This document shows, piece by piece, positions 19,469 to 30,267 of a DNA stretch of 60,714 nt. The DNA comes from Pseudoneobacillus rhizosphaerae (lineage in GTDB: Bacteria > Bacillota > Bacilli > Bacillales > Cytobacillaceae): NCBI RefSeq assembly GCF_917563885.1, contig NZ_CAKJTG010000027.1, positions 1 to 60,714 on the forward strand. The letters are read 5' to 3'. The translations under genes and the position numbers were made by a program. A model generated the notes under the pieces. That model did no database searches, was not told the origin of the DNA, and worked only from the letters and a program-made list of their open reading frames with translations. Each line of letters opens with the position of its first letter. The first letter of the stretch is position 1.

Positions 19469-19620
19469 TGTTGTTTAAAAAATATATAACATTTGTACCG
19501 TAGACAGTAGGGGCTTTTGCTTAAAAATCCTACCGAGGTTAATTGATAGAATTATGTTCGTATCAAACGACTAATTTATCTGCCTCCATGTCTACAATTG
19601 AGCGTGGAGGCTTTTATATG
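19469..19620 (+). promoter_or_regulatory. L10 leader with attenuator
   Basis: The ~190-base untranslated leader of rplJ sits where Firmicutes carry the L10 leader. It ends in a 7-bp stem GCCTCCA/TGGAGGC (19582-19588 with 19605-19611) followed by CTTTTATAT, a modest terminator. In B. subtilis the L10-L12 complex is known to bind this leader and favour termination; the same is inferred here. Confidence 0.8.
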
Positions 19621-19660
19621 CTCGGTATAAATGTAGTAAGAACTACAGGAGGTGTTATGG

Positions 19661-20161
19661 ATGAGCAGCGCTATCGAATCAAAAAAGCTTATTGTTGATG
19701 AAATCGCAGACAAGTTAAAAAATAGTAAATCAACTATTGTTGTTGACTACCGTGGATTAACAGTTGGACAAGTAACTGAACTTCGTAAGCAATTACGTGA
19801 GGCAGGAATCGATTTCAAAGTATACAAAAACTCAATGACTCGCCGTGCAGCTGAAGCTGCTGGGTTAGAAGGTTTAAATGCGGCTCTAACAGGCCCTAAC
19901 GCTATTGCATTCTCTAACGAAGATGTAGTAGCACCAGCGAAAATCCTAAACGATTTCGCAAAAAAGAATGATGCATTAGAACTTAAAGCTGGTGTAATCG
20001 AAGGAAACATTGCGACTGTTGAAGAAGTGAAAGCACTTGCTGAACTTCCATCACGCGAAGGTTTACTATCTATGCTACTCAGCGTTCTTCAAGCTCCTAT
20101 TCGCAATCTTGCTCTTGTTACAAAAGCAGTTGCAGAGCAAAAAGAAGAACAAGGCGCGTAA
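19661..20161 (+). CDS. rplJ: 50S ribosomal protein L10
   Basis: Stalk base that carries L7/L12 dimers. The 166 residues begin [19 protein letters not shown] and have the conserved [20 protein letters not shown]; the C-terminal helix region ([20 protein letters not shown] and on) binds L7/L12. ATG 19661 is used because AGGAGGTG ends seven bases before it; the longer GTG-started frame from 19652 overlaps that site. It is expressed with rplL. Confidence 0.97.
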   Translation: MSSAIESKKLIVDEIADKLKNSKSTIVVDYRGLTVGQVTELRKQLREAGIDFKVYKNSMTRRAAEAAGLEGLNAALTGPNAIAFSNEDVVAPAKILNDFAKKNDALELKAGVIEGNIATVEEVKALAELPSREGLLSMLLSVLQAPIRNLALVTKAVAEQKEEQGA

Positions 20162-20215
20162 GTTAAACTTACCTGCACTAACGATATAAAACAACATATA
20201 AGGAGGAAACAAATC

Positions 20216-20575
20216 ATGACTAAAGAACAAATCATTGAAGCAGTTAAATCTATGACTGTTTTAGAATTAAACGACCTAGTAAAAGCAATCGAAGAAGAAT
20301 TCGGTGTAACTGCTGCTGCTCCTGTAGCAATGGGTGGCGCTGCTGTAGCTGCTGTTGAAGAGCAAACTGAATTTGATGTAATCCTAGCTAGCGCTGGCGA
20401 TCAAAAAATCAAGGTTATTAAAGTTGTACGTGAAATTACTGGCCTTGGACTTAAAGAAGCAAAAGACCTTGTTGATAACACTCCAAAAGCTATCAAAGAA
20501 GGCGTTTCTAAAGAAGAAGCTGAAGAAATCAAAGCTAAACTTGATGAAGTTGGAGCTAACGTTGAAGTTAAGTAA
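20216..20575 (+). CDS. rplL: 50S ribosomal protein L7/L12
   Basis: Multicopy stalk protein that recruits translation factors. The 119 residues have the N-terminal dimer domain ([20 protein letters not shown]), an Ala-rich hinge ([18 protein letters not shown]) and the C-terminal factor-binding domain with [20 protein letters not shown]. It lies 54 bases after rplJ with AAGGAGG as Shine-Dalgarno and is followed by a strong terminator. Confidence 0.97.
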   Translation: MTKEQIIEAVKSMTVLELNDLVKAIEEEFGVTAAAPVAMGGAAVAAVEEQTEFDVILASAGDQKIKVIKVVREITGLGLKEAKDLVDNTPKAIKEGVSKEEAEEIKAKLDEVGANVEVK

Positions 20576-20583
20576 TCCAATTA

Positions 20584-20617
20584 AAAAAAAGCTCGCTTAA
20601 TATAGCGGGCTTTTTTC
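20584..20617 (+). terminator. Terminator after rplL
   Basis: A 7-bp stem GCTCGCT/AGCGGGC (one T-G pair) with loop TAATAT is flanked by an A run and a T run. It ends the rplJ-rplL message. Confidence 0.92.
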
Positions 20618-20671
20618 CTCTATATTAAATTTCTCATATCTCTTCTATTTCACCTCTGGAGGTGACGATGT

Positions 20672-21280
20672 ATGAATGAACACTATTATTCCAAAGAACA
20701 AAGTGTTGAAAGCGCACCGAAATTTTTAAACTTTACGCTAAGGGAACAATCGATGCAGTTTAAGACTGATAATGGTGTTTTCTCGAAAGGTGAAGTGGAT
20801 TTCGGTTCGAAGTTATTAATTGAAACATTTGAATTTCCGAATAGTAATGGGGATTTCTTAGATGTAGGCTGTGGTTATGGGCCGATTGGTCTTTCGCTTG
20901 CGAAGGGAGATTCTAGCCGGACTGTACATATGGTTGATGTCAACGAGAGAGCATTAAACTTAGCGGCAGAAAATGCTCAATTAAATCAAATCCATAATGT
21001 TGCAATCTATGAAAGTAGTTGTCTTGATCGTGTTGCCAAAAATGATTTTATAGCCATTCTAACAAACCCACCAATACGCGCGGGTAAGAAAATTGTACAT
21101 ACAATTTTAGAGGATAGTTTTAATCATTTGCAAGCTGGTGGAGAATTGTGGGTTGTTATTCAAAAGAAACAAGGTGCACCTTCAGCGATTGAGCTACTCA
21201 AGGGGATTTTTGCAGAAGTTGAGGTAGTTGAAAAGAAGAAGGGTTACTTCATCATAAAGGCTACAAAACATTTGACGTAA
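20672..21280 (+). CDS. ybxB: RsmC-like class I methyltransferase YbxB
   Basis: S-adenosylmethionine-dependent methyltransferase related to the C-terminal half of RsmC, which methylates G1207 of 16S rRNA; the target here is inferred. The 202 residues show the SAM-binding motif DVGCGYG (64-70) and the catalytic NPPIRAGK starting at N132. Start ATG at 20672 behind GGAGGTGACG. It sits between rplL and rpoB, its conserved place in Bacillus. Confidence 0.9.
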   Translation: MNEHYYSKEQSVESAPKFLNFTLREQSMQFKTDNGVFSKGEVDFGSKLLIETFEFPNSNGDFLDVGCGYGPIGLSLAKGDSSRTVHMVDVNERALNLAAENAQLNQIHNVAIYESSCLDRVAKNDFIAILTNPPIRAGKKIVHTILEDSFNHLQAGGELWVVIQKKQGAPSAIELLKGIFAEVEVVEKKKGYFIIKATKHLT

Positions 21281-21413
21281 GTTTATGCCCTATGTTAATA
21301 TTATAAAATGCCAACATAGTATACTCTGTATAAATTCTAAATTAAACAAACTTTGTATAATTATGGAATTGAACGGGTATGCTAATAAAATAATAGTGTA
21401 AATGTGGAAATGT

Positions 21414-21446
21414 GGTTTTTTAGCTTAAAAACCCTTTTTCTTTTTG
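21414..21446 (+). terminator. Weak hairpin plus U-rich tract in the rpoB leader
   Basis: A 7-bp stem GGTTTTT/AAAAACC (21414-21420 with 21427-21433) is followed by CTTTTTCTTTTTG. It lies 80 bases before rpoB and after several possible promoters. It could attenuate rpoB, or end the ybxB message. Only two G-C pairs, so efficiency may be low. Confidence 0.5.
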
Positions 21447-21525
21447 TCTTATTGATGCTATTATATCATGCATTAATGAGATTTAATAGATGTAACTATA
21501 ACGCTTAATTTGAGGGGTGAATCAG

Positions 21526-24500
21526 TTGACAGGTCAACTAGTTCAGTATGGACGGCACCGCCAACGTAGAAGTTATGCGCGAATCAGTGAAGTTTTAGAA
21601 TTACCTAATTTAATTGAAATCCAAACCTCTTCTTATCAGTGGTTTCTTGATGAGGGTTTACGTGAAATGTTTCAGGATATTTCACCAATTGAAGACTTTA
21701 CGGGTAATCTATCGCTTGAATTTATTGATTACAGTCTTGGCGAACCGAAATATTCCGTTGCGGAATCAAAAGAACGAGATGTAACATATTCAGCGCCTTT
21801 GCGCGTGAAAGTACGTCTTATCAACAAAGAAACTGGTGAAGTAAAAGACCAGGATGTTTTCATGGGAGATTTCCCTCTGATGACTGAAACAGGTACATTC
21901 GTGATCAATGGAGCTGAACGTGTAATCGTATCTCAGCTAGTTCGTTCACCGAGTGTTTATTTCAGTGGGAAGGTTGATAAAAACGGCAAAAGAGGATATT
22001 CTGCTACGGTTATTCCTAACCGTGGGGCATGGCTTGAATATGAAACAGATGCGAAAGATGTAGTATATGTTCGGATCGATCGTACTCGGAAACTGCCCGT
22101 TACGGTTCTTTTGCGTGCTTTAGGGTTCGGCTCTGATCAGGAAATCACTGAATTGTTAGGAGATAACGAATATCTTCGTAATACTCTTGATAAAGACAAT
22201 ACAGAAAGCACTGAAAAAGCTCTATTAGAAATTTATGAGCGTCTTCGCCCAGGTGAGCCACCTACTGTTGAAAATGCGAAAAGCCTATTAGTATCTAGAT
22301 TTTTCGATCCTAAGCGTTATGACTTAGCAAGTGTTGGACGTTATAAAATTAATAAGAAGCTTCATATAAAAAATCGTTTGTTTGGTCAACGTGTGGCTGA
22401 AACTCTAGTAGATCCTGAAACAGGCGAAATTATTGTTGAAAAGGGTACAGTTCTAGATAGACGTACACTTGATAAGGTTCTACCATACTTAGAGAATAAC
22501 CATATTGGTTATAAGACTACTCAACCAGTAGGTGGAGTTATTCAAGAGGATGTTACATTACAATCGATTAAAATATATGCACCACACGATGATAGTGAGA
22601 AGGAAATTAATGTTATTGGTAATGCATATATCCAGGAACAAGTGAAAAATATTACTCCTGCTGATATCATGGCATCTATTAGTTACTTCTTTAATCTATT
22701 ACATGGCGTTGGTGACACAGATGATATCGATCATCTAGGTAACCGTCGTTTACGTTCAGTAGGTGAATTATTACAGAATCAATTCCGTATTGGTTTATCT
22801 CGTATGGAGCGTGTAGTTAGAGAAAGAATGTCGATACAGGATACAGCTACGATTACACCGCAGCAATTAATTAATATTCGTCCTGTTATTGCTTCTATTA
22901 AAGAGTTTTTCGGAAGCTCTCAGTTATCTCAGTTCATGGACCAAACGAATCCATTAGCTGAGTTGACACATAAACGTCGTTTATCTGCATTAGGACCTGG
23001 TGGATTAACACGTGAACGTGCTGGATTTGAAGTGCGTGACGTTCACTATTCACACTATGGTCGTATGTGTCCGATTGAAACTCCTGAGGGACCGAACATT
23101 GGATTAATTAACTCTTTATCATCATATGCAAAAGTAAATCGATTTGGCTTTATCGAAACTCCTTATCGTCGGGTTGACCCTGAAACGGGTAAAGTTACGG
23201 CTCGAATCGACTATTTAACAGCTGATGAGCAGGATAACTATGTAGTAGCCCAAGCGAATTCTCTTCTTGGTGATGACGGTTCATTCTTAGATTCAGATGT
23301 TGTAGCACGTTTCCGTGATGAAAACGTAGTTGTTAACCGTGATCGTATTGACTATATGGACGTATCGCCAAAGCAGGTTGTATCTGCTGCAACAGCTTGT
23401 ATCCCGTTCTTAGAGAATGATGACTCAAACCGTGCCCTAATGGGAGCGAACATGCAACGTCAGGCAGTACCTCTAATGCAACCGGAAGCTCCACGAGTAG
23501 GAACAGGAATGGAATATGTTTCTGGTAAAGACTCTGGTGCTGCTGTTATCTGTAAACATGATGGTGTTGTTGAACATGTTGAATCACGTGAAGTATGGGT
23601 TCGTCGTGTGAAGGAAATTGATGGTCAAGAGGTTAAAGGTGACCTAGATAAATATAAGTTACTTAAATTTATTCGTTCCAATCAAGGTACTTGCTATAAT
23701 CAAAGACCGATAGTTGCTGTTGGAAATCATGTAACTAGAGGCGAAATACTAGCAGATGGACCTTCTATGGAATTAGGAGAATTAGCATTAGGCCGTAACG
23801 TGCTTATTGGTTTCATCAACTGGGATGGTTATAACTACGAGGATGCCATCATTATGAGTGAACGTCTAGTTAAGGATGACGTATACACTTCTATTCATAT
23901 TGAAGAATATGAATCAGAGTCTCGTGATACAAAACTAGGGCCAGAAGAAATCACTCGTGATATTCCAAACGTTGGTGAAGATGCTCTTCGTAATTTAGAT
24001 GAGCGTGGAATTATCCGTGTAGGTGCAGAAGTTAAAGACGGAGATCTATTAGTTGGAAAAGTTACACCTAAAGGAGTAACAGAGCTAACAGCAGAAGAAC
24101 GTCTGTTACATGCCATTTTTGGTGAAAAGGCTCGTGAAGTTCGCGATACATCTCTGCGCGTACCAAATGGTGGTGGCGGTATCGTTTTAGATGTCAAAGT
24201 CTTTAACCGTGAAGATGGAGATGAACTACCACCTGGAGTAAACCAACTCGTTCGTGCTTATATCGTTCAGAAACGTAAAATCTCTGAAGGAGATAAGATG
24301 GCCGGACGACATGGAAATAAGGGGGTTATCTCTCGTATCTTACCTGAAGAGGATATGCCTTACTTACCAGATGGAACACCGATTGATATCATGTTAAACC
24401 CATTAGGGGTACCATCACGTATGAACATTGGTCAGGTGTTAGAACTTCATCTTGGAATGGCGGCAAGATACCTAAACATTCATGTTGCCTCTCCTGTATT

Positions 24501-25080
24501 TGACGGAGCCACTGAGGATGATGTTTGGGAAACGATTGAAGAAGCAGGAATGGCGAGAGACGCTAAGACTGTTCTATATGATGGTCGTACTGGAGAACCG
24601 TTTGATAACCGTGTATCCGTAGGGGTTATGTATATGATTAAACTTGCCCACATGGTTGATGATAAGCTTCATGCTCGTTCGACTGGACCTTACTCACTTG
24701 TTACGCAACAACCACTTGGTGGTAAAGCCCAGTTCGGTGGACAACGTTTTGGTGAGATGGAGGTATGGGCACTTGAAGCTTATGGAGCTGCCTATACTTT
24801 ACAAGAAATCTTAACGGTTAAATCGGATGACGTTGTTGGACGTGTAAAAACGTATGAAGCAATTGTTAAAGGTGAAAATGTTCCTGAACCAGGTGTACCT
24901 GAGTCATTTAAAGTATTAATTAAAGAACTTCAAAGTTTAGGAATGGATGTTAAAATCCTTTCAAGTAACGATGAAGAAATCGAAATGAGAGATACAGAGG
25001 ATGACGATGATATGCAACAGGCAGAGTCATTTACAATCGCTCCAGAACTAGAAGTGGAACCTGTAAGCATTAAGGATTAA
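21526..25080 (+). CDS. rpoB: RNA polymerase beta subunit
   Basis: Catalytic subunit of RNA polymerase. TTG 21526 ([19 protein letters not shown]) is chosen: GAGGGGTGA lies just upstream, and with this start the rifampicin-pocket residues fall at Q469, D472, H482 and S487, the B. subtilis numbering, all with the sensitive-type residue. A GTG at 21517 would overlap the Shine-Dalgarno. The protein is 1184 residues with an acidic C-terminal tail ([10 protein letters not shown]). rpoC follows after 102 bases that contain a hairpin. Confidence 0.98.
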   Translation: MTGQLVQYGRHRQRRSYARISEVLELPNLIEIQTSSYQWFLDEGLREMFQDISPIEDFTGNLSLEFIDYSLGEPKYSVAESKERDVTYSAPLRVKVRLINKETGEVKDQDVFMGDFPLMTETGTFVINGAERVIVSQLVRSPSVYFSGKVDKNGKRGYSATVIPNRGAWLEYETDAKDVVYVRIDRTRKLPVTVLLRALGFGSDQEITELLGDNEYLRNTLDKDNTESTEKALLEIYERLRPGEPPTVENAKSLLVSRFFDPKRYDLASVGRYKINKKLHIKNRLFGQRVAETLVDPETGEIIVEKGTVLDRRTLDKVLPYLENNHIGYKTTQPVGGVIQEDVTLQSIKIYAPHDDSEKEINVIGNAYIQEQVKNITPADIMASISYFFNLLHGVGDTDDIDHLGNRRLRSVGELLQNQFRIGLSRMERVVRERMSIQDTATITPQQLINIRPVIASIKEFFGSSQLSQFMDQTNPLAELTHKRRLSALGPGGLTRERAGFEVRDVHYSHYGRMCPIETPEGPNIGLINSLSSYAKVNRFGFIETPYRRVDPETGKVTARIDYLTADEQDNYVVAQANSLLGDDGSFLDSDVVARFRDENVVVNRDRIDYMDVSPKQVVSAATACIPFLENDDSNRALMGANMQRQAVPLMQPEAPRVGTGMEYVSGKDSGAAVICKHDGVVEHVESREVWVRRVKEIDGQEVKGDLDKYKLLKFIRSNQGTCYNQRPIVAVGNHVTRGEILADGPSMELGELALGRNVLIGFINWDGYNYEDAIIMSERLVKDDVYTSIHIEEYESESRDTKLGPEEITRDIPNVGEDALRNLDERGIIRVGAEVKDGDLLVGKVTPKGVTELTAEERLLHAIFGEKAREVRDTSLRVPNGGGGIVLDVKVFNREDGDELPPGVNQLVRAYIVQKRKISEGDKMAGRHGNKGVISRILPEEDMPYLPDGTPIDIMLNPLGVPSRMNIGQVLELHLGMAARYLNIHVASPVFDGATEDDVWETIEEAGMARDAKTVLYDGRTGEPFDNRVSVGVMYMIKLAHMVDDKLHARSTGPYSLVTQQPLGGKAQFGGQRFGEMEVWALEAYGAAYTLQEILTVKSDDVVGRVKTYEAIVKGENVPEPGVPESFKVLIKELQSLGMDVKILSSNDEEIEMRDTEDDDDMQQAESFTIAPELEVEPVSIKD

Positions 25081-25100
25081 CTATAAATTATTTAACAGAT

Positions 25101-25132
25101 GCCAATTAAAGAGCTTCAATTCTTTGATTGGC
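25101..25132 (+). promoter_or_regulatory. Hairpin between rpoB and rpoC
   Basis: A 12-bp stem (25101-25112 with 25121-25132; GCCAATTAAAGA against TCTTTGATTGGC, one T-G pair) with an 8-base loop. There is no T run after it, so it is not a plain terminator; an RNA-processing or stability site is possible. Confidence 0.75.
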
Positions 25133-25182
25133 TCTGATTAATTGCCATTACGGTATATGTAGATCGAAAGGGAGGTAGCCCC

Positions 25183-28100
25183 TTGATAGATGTTAATAAT
25201 TTTGAATATATGAAGATTGGTTTAGCTTCGCCAGACAAGATTCGTTCTTGGTCTTTTGGTGAGGTTAAGAAACCAGAAACGATCAATTATCGTACATTAA
25301 AACCAGAAAAAGACGGCCTCTTCTGTGAACGTATTTTTGGTCCTACTAAGGACTGGGAATGTCATTGTGGAAAGTATAAGCGAGTACGCTATAAAGGCGT
25401 TGTTTGTGACCGTTGTGGTGTTGAAGTAACTCGTGCAAAAGTACGTCGTGAACGAATGGGGCATATTGAATTAGCTGCTCCAGTATCACATATCTGGTAT
25501 TTCAAAGGTATTCCAAGCCGTATGGGGCTAGTGTTAGATATGTCCCCTCGTGCTCTTGAAGAAGTCATCTACTTTGCATCATATGTGGTAACTGAAATCG
25601 GAGACACACCTCTTGAGAAGAAGCAGTTGTTATCTGAAAAAGAATATCGTGCTTATCGTGATAAATATGGTAGTAAGTTCCAAGCGGCAATGGGAGCTGA
25701 AGCGATTAAGAAACTTTTACAAGATATAGACCTTCAAAAAGATGTCGGTGCTTTAAAAGAAGAATTAAAGACAGCTCAAGGTCAACGTAGAACTCGTGCG
25801 ATTAAACGATTAGAAGTACTTGAAGCTTTCCGTAATTCTGGAAATGAGCCTTCATGGATGATTTTAGATGTACTTCCTGTGATCCCGCCTGAATTGCGCC
25901 CGATGGTTCAACTAGATGGTGGTCGTTTCGCTACATCTGACTTAAACGATCTATATCGTCGTGTTATTAACCGTAACAATCGATTAAAACGTTTATTAGA
26001 TTTGGGAGCACCTAGCATCATTGTTCAAAATGAAAAGCGTATGCTTCAAGAAGCAGTAGATGCTTTAATCGATAATGGTCGTCGTGGCCGTCCGGTAACT
26101 GGACCAGGTAATCGTCCATTAAAATCGCTTTCTCATATGTTAAAAGGAAAACAAGGACGTTTCCGTCAAAACTTACTAGGAAAACGTGTCGACTACTCTG
26201 GTCGTTCCGTAATCGTAGTTGGTCCGAACTTAAAGATGTATCAATGTGGTCTACCGAAAGAAATGGCGTTAGAGCTATTTAAACCATTTGTAATGAAAGA
26301 GTTAGTGGAAAAAGGATTAGCTCATAATATTAAATCAGCTAAACGAAAGATTGAAAGAGTTTCATCAGATGTTTGGGATGTTTTAGAAGATGTTATTAAG
26401 GAGCATCCTGTTCTATTAAACCGTGCTCCAACACTACACAGATTGGGTATCCAAGCGTTTGAACCGACACTTGTTGAGGGTCGTGCCATTCGTTTGCATC
26501 CATTAGTTTGTACAGCGTATAACGCCGACTTTGACGGAGACCAAATGGCTGTTCACGTTCCACTTTCAGCTGAAGCACAAGCAGAGGCTCGTTTACTAAT
26601 GCTTGCTGCTCAAAACATCTTGAACCCTAAAGATGGTAAGCCAGTAGTAACTCCTTCGCAGGATATGGTATTAGGTAACTACTACTTAACACTGGAAAGA
26701 GAAGATGCTATTGGTGAAGGGATGATCTTTAAAGATACAAATGAAGCGCTAATTGCTTATCAAAATGGTTATGTTCATCTTCATACTCGTGTAGCGGTCC
26801 ATGCAGGATCACTTAATAACGAAACGTTCAATGAAGAGCAGAACCAGAAATTGTTATTAACAACAGTTGGTAAGTTGATTTTTAATGAAATTTTACCTAA
26901 ATCATTCCCTTACATTAATGAACCAACACAAAATAACCTAGAAGTTGAAACTCCTTCGAAATATTTTGTTGAAAAAGGTGCCAATGTTTTGGCGTTAATT
27001 AAGGAAATGCCGTTAGTTGATCCGTTTAAAAAGAAAATCCTTGGAAACATCATCGCCGAAGTCTTTAAACGTTTTAAAATTACTGAAACGTCAAAAATGC
27101 TTGACCGTATGAAGGACCTAGGATTCAAGTATTCCTCTAAGGCTGGTATCACAGTAGGGGTTTCAGATATCGTGGTATTAGGGGAAAAGCAAGAAATTTT
27201 AACGGAAGCTCAAACGAAGGTAGACAATGTATTAAAGCAATTTAGACGTGGTCTAATTACTGAAGATGAGCGTTATGATCGTGTTATTTCGATTTGGTCG
27301 CAGGCGAAGGATAACATTCAAGGTAAATTAATGAAGTCTCTAAGTAAAACGAACCCAATCTTCATGATGAGTGACTCAGGAGCTCGTGGTAATGCTTCAA
27401 ACTTCACTCAGCTTGCGGGTATGCGTGGACTTATGGCCAACCCGGCAGGACGTATCATTGAATTACCAATTAAATCGTCTTTCCGTGAAGGTCTGACGGT
27501 TCTTGAATACTTCATTTCCACGCATGGTGCTCGTAAAGGTCTTGCGGATACAGCGCTAAAAACGGCTGACTCAGGTTACTTAACTAGACGTCTTGTTGAT
27601 GTTGCCCAAGATGTAATTGTTCGTGATGATGATTGTGGAACTGACCGTGGATTGTTAGTGAGTGCTCTAAGAGACGGTACAGAAATTATCGAGCCTTTAG
27701 AAGAGCGTTTAATTGGTCGATATGCACGTAAGTCAATTAAACATCCAGAAACGAAACAAGTGTTAGTTGCAGAAAATGATTTAATCACTGAAGATATTGC
27801 AAAAGAAATCGTAACATCAGGTATTGAAACGGTAAATATCCGTTCAGCCTTTACTTGTAACACTCGTCATGGTGTTTGTAAAAAATGTTACGGTCGCAAT
27901 TTAGCAACTGGTCAAGAAGTTGAAGTAGGTGAAGCGGTTGGTATTATCGCTGCACAATCCATTGGGGAACCAGGTACACAGTTAACAATGCGTACTTTCC
28001 ATACAGGTGGGGTTGCAGGAGACGATATCACTCAAGGTTTACCTCGTATCCAAGAGCTATTTGAAGCACGTAATCCTAAAGGGCAAGCAGTTATCTCTGA

Positions 28101-28782
28101 ACTTAATGGTGTTGTCGTTTCGATTGGTGAAGGTAAAGACCGTCAACATGAAATCACCGTTCAAGGTGAGATAGAAACACGTACGTACAATGCTCCTTAT
28201 ACCGCTCGCCTTAAAGTGGCTGTCGGTGATAACGTCCTTCGAGGTGGAGAACTTACAGAGGGTTCTATCGATCCGAAGGAATTATTAAAGGTAAAAGACG
28301 TAGGCTCTGTCCAAGAGTACTTATTACGTGAAGTACAAAAAGTATACCGTATGCAAGGGGTAGAAATTGGAGATAAGCACGTTGAAGTAATGGTACGCCA
28401 AATGCTTCGTAAAGTTCGTGTAATCGATGCCGGTGAAACAGATGTTTTACCAGGATCATTACTAGATATCCACCAATTTACAGATGCCAATGAAAAAGCT
28501 TTACTAAAAGGAAATCTTCCAGCAACTTGTCGTCCTGTTCTACTAGGTATTACAAAAGCATCACTTGAAACAGATTCCTTCTTATCTGCTGCTTCATTCC
28601 AAGAAACAACACGTGTTCTGACTGATGCTGCAATTAAAGGTAAACGTGATGAATTACTAGGACTAAAAGAAAATGTTATTATCGGTAAACTAGTTCCAGC
28701 TGGTACTGGAATGCAACGTTACCGTAAAGCAGAATCTTATTTAAAGAGTGAAACTCCTGAAGAGCCACTTTTAGTTGAATAA
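25183..28782 (+). CDS. rpoC: RNA polymerase beta' subunit
   Basis: Catalytic subunit of RNA polymerase, 1199 residues as in B. subtilis. The N-terminal zinc site has C60, C62, C75 and C78. The active-site motif NADFDGDQM holds the magnesium-binding aspartates D449, D451 and D453. The second zinc region (CGTDRG and [13 protein letters not shown]) and the trigger-loop segment ([19 protein letters not shown]) are intact. The start is TTG after AGGGAGGTAG. It ends 12 bases before a long hairpin. Confidence 0.98.
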   Translation: MIDVNNFEYMKIGLASPDKIRSWSFGEVKKPETINYRTLKPEKDGLFCERIFGPTKDWECHCGKYKRVRYKGVVCDRCGVEVTRAKVRRERMGHIELAAPVSHIWYFKGIPSRMGLVLDMSPRALEEVIYFASYVVTEIGDTPLEKKQLLSEKEYRAYRDKYGSKFQAAMGAEAIKKLLQDIDLQKDVGALKEELKTAQGQRRTRAIKRLEVLEAFRNSGNEPSWMILDVLPVIPPELRPMVQLDGGRFATSDLNDLYRRVINRNNRLKRLLDLGAPSIIVQNEKRMLQEAVDALIDNGRRGRPVTGPGNRPLKSLSHMLKGKQGRFRQNLLGKRVDYSGRSVIVVGPNLKMYQCGLPKEMALELFKPFVMKELVEKGLAHNIKSAKRKIERVSSDVWDVLEDVIKEHPVLLNRAPTLHRLGIQAFEPTLVEGRAIRLHPLVCTAYNADFDGDQMAVHVPLSAEAQAEARLLMLAAQNILNPKDGKPVVTPSQDMVLGNYYLTLEREDAIGEGMIFKDTNEALIAYQNGYVHLHTRVAVHAGSLNNETFNEEQNQKLLLTTVGKLIFNEILPKSFPYINEPTQNNLEVETPSKYFVEKGANVLALIKEMPLVDPFKKKILGNIIAEVFKRFKITETSKMLDRMKDLGFKYSSKAGITVGVSDIVVLGEKQEILTEAQTKVDNVLKQFRRGLITEDERYDRVISIWSQAKDNIQGKLMKSLSKTNPIFMMSDSGARGNASNFTQLAGMRGLMANPAGRIIELPIKSSFREGLTVLEYFISTHGARKGLADTALKTADSGYLTRRLVDVAQDVIVRDDDCGTDRGLLVSALRDGTEIIEPLEERLIGRYARKSIKHPETKQVLVAENDLITEDIAKEIVTSGIETVNIRSAFTCNTRHGVCKKCYGRNLATGQEVEVGEAVGIIAAQSIGEPGTQLTMRTFHTGGVAGDDITQGLPRIQELFEARNPKGQAVISELNGVVVSIGEGKDRQHEITVQGEIETRTYNAPYTARLKVAVGDNVLRGGELTEGSIDPKELLKVKDVGSVQEYLLREVQKVYRMQGVEIGDKHVEVMVRQMLRKVRVIDAGETDVLPGSLLDIHQFTDANEKALLKGNLPATCRPVLLGITKASLETDSFLSAASFQETTRVLTDAAIKGKRDELLGLKENVIIGKLVPAGTGMQRYRKAESYLKSETPEEPLLVE

Positions 28783-28794
28783 TCTTTAATAAAA

Positions 28795-28834
28795 ATAACA
28801 CGGTACCTGTGTTCAATCACAAGTACCGTGTTAT
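28795..28834 (+). promoter_or_regulatory. Long hairpin after rpoC
   Basis: TAACACGGTAC (28796-28806) pairs perfectly with GTACCGTGTTA (28823-28833), with an inner TGTG/CACA. On the plus strand it is followed by ATGAAAAAAAA, not T residues. The T-rich side (ATTTTTATT) is on the minus strand, where there is no gene. It may protect the rpoBC 3' end rather than terminate. Confidence 0.7.
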
Positions 28835-28852
28835 GAAAAAAAATAAATGTAG

Positions 28853-28881
28853 TTGACAATAGTTTTTACAAATGATAATAT
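28853..28881 (+). promoter_or_regulatory. Strong promoter of rplGB and the str genes
   Basis: Perfect TTGACA (28853-28858) and TAATAT (28876-28881) are 17 bp apart, with a TGA extended -10. It lies 45 bases before rplGB. Confidence 0.9.
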
Positions 28882-28925
28882 AGCAAAGGTGTTCCAATTC
28901 ACCTGATACTTTGGAGGATGTCATA

Positions 28926-29174
28926 ATGTCTTATGAAAAAGTATTACAGGCAAAAGAAGTTATTGTCGGAACTAAGCAAACAGTGAAAGCCTTGAAGGAA
29001 GGGAAAGTAAAACACTTGGTAGTTGCTTCTGATGCAGACTCGAAAGTCACATCAAAAGTGTTGCAAGCTGCTAATGATGTTCAAGTTCCTATTTCTTACG
29101 TAGATTCGATGAAAAAGCTCGGCAAAGCTTGTGGAATCGAAGTTGCTGCTGCAGCTGTTGCCATACTTTATTAA
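28926..29174 (+). CDS. rplGB: L7Ae-family ribosomal protein (YbxF)
   Basis: An 82-residue L7Ae/L30e/S12e-family protein that binds kink-turn RNA; in B. subtilis the homologue is YbxF/RplGB. The sequence [20 protein letters not shown] is typical. ATG 28926 follows GGAGGA by eight bases; a TTG at 28911 lies within that region and is rejected. It is first gene before rpsL-rpsG-fusA-tufA, with 104 bases to rpsL. Confidence 0.94.
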   Translation: MSYEKVLQAKEVIVGTKQTVKALKEGKVKHLVVASDADSKVTSKVLQAANDVQVPISYVDSMKKLGKACGIEVAAAAVAILY

Positions 29175-29278
29175 AAACTGTTTTTGTTGATTGAATGTCA
29201 TCAAGAACTTTGTTTTTTGCTTTAAAATGAACCACCTGGATGTGTGGGCTTACAAAAAAGTGAAGGGAGGAAAAACAA

Positions 29279-29701
29279 ATGCCTACTATTAATCAATTAG
29301 TGCGCAAGCCTCGTAAATCTATCGAGGAAAAGTCAAAATCACCTGCGCTAAATAAAGGTTATAACAGCTTCAGAAAGTCTCAAACGAATTTATCTTCACC
29401 TCAAAAACGTGGTGTATGTACTCGTGTTGGTACAATGACACCAAAGAAACCGAACTCAGCATTACGTAAATATGCTCGTGTTCGTTTAACAAATGGAATT
29501 GAGGTAACTGCTTATATTCCTGGTATTGGTCACAATTTACAAGAACACAGCGTAGTATTAATCCGCGGTGGACGTGTAAAAGACTTACCGGGGGTACGTT
29601 ATCACATCGTTCGTGGTGCACTTGATACAGCTGGTGTTAACAACCGTATGCAAGGTCGTTCTAAATACGGAACTAAGAGACCTAAAGCTCCAAAGAAATA
29701 A
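29279..29701 (+). CDS. rpsL: 30S ribosomal protein S12
   Basis: Decoding-centre protein. The 140 residues include [11 protein letters not shown] with K56 and K57, the wild-type lysines of the streptomycin site, and the KDLPGVRYH loop with its lysine. The ATG follows AGGGAGGAAAA. It starts the classic str order rpsL-rpsG-fusA-tufA. The 104 bases before it contain no clear promoter, so read-through from the rplGB promoter is likely. Confidence 0.98.
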   Translation: MPTINQLVRKPRKSIEEKSKSPALNKGYNSFRKSQTNLSSPQKRGVCTRVGTMTPKKPNSALRKYARVRLTNGIEVTAYIPGIGHNLQEHSVVLIRGGRVKDLPGVRYHIVRGALDTAGVNNRMQGRSKYGTKRPKAPKK

Positions 29702-29748
29702 TAAATAAAACGTAAATAGATAAAGCAACATTGAAAGGAGGAAATAAA

Positions 29749-30219
29749 ATGCCACGTAAAGGTCCTGTAGCAAAAAGAGACGTTTTACCAGATCCGTTAT
29801 ACAATTCAAAGTTAGTTACTCGCTTAATTAACAAAATGATGGTAGACGGTAAAAGAGGTAAGTCTCAAGCTATTCTTTATTCATCATTTGAAATTATCCG
29901 TGAACGCACGGGCAAAGAACCAATGGAAGTTTTTGACCAAGCACTTAAGAACATCATGCCAGTACTAGAGGTAAGAGCACGCCGTGTAGGTGGAGCAAAC
30001 TACCAAGTACCAGTTGAGGTGCGTCCAGACCGTCGTACAACACTTGGTCTTCGTTGGTTAGTAAACTATTCTCGTAAACGCGGAGAAAAAACAATGGAAG
30101 AGCGTTTAGCACATGAGATTCTTGATGCAGCTAACAACTCTGGTGCATCTGTTAAGAAACGCGAAGATACACACAAGATGGCTGAAGCGAACAAAGCGTT
30201 TGCTCACTATCGTTGGTAG
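29749..30219 (+). CDS. rpsG: 30S ribosomal protein S7
   Basis: Primary binder of the 16S 3' major domain and head assembly nucleator, at the E site. The 156 residues begin [20 protein letters not shown], as in Bacillus. ATG 29749 follows AAAGGAGGAA; a TTG at 29731 in the same frame precedes the Shine-Dalgarno and is not used. It lies 47 bases after rpsL and 48 before fusA. S7 is the feedback regulator of str in E. coli, not shown here. Confidence 0.98.
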   Translation: MPRKGPVAKRDVLPDPLYNSKLVTRLINKMMVDGKRGKSQAILYSSFEIIRERTGKEPMEVFDQALKNIMPVLEVRARRVGGANYQVPVEVRPDRRTTLGLRWLVNYSRKRGEKTMEERLAHEILDAANNSGASVKKREDTHKMAEANKAFAHYRW

Positions 30220-30267
30220 AATAACCTTCAAAACTATACTATCCTTATTAGGAAGGAGAAATACCCA

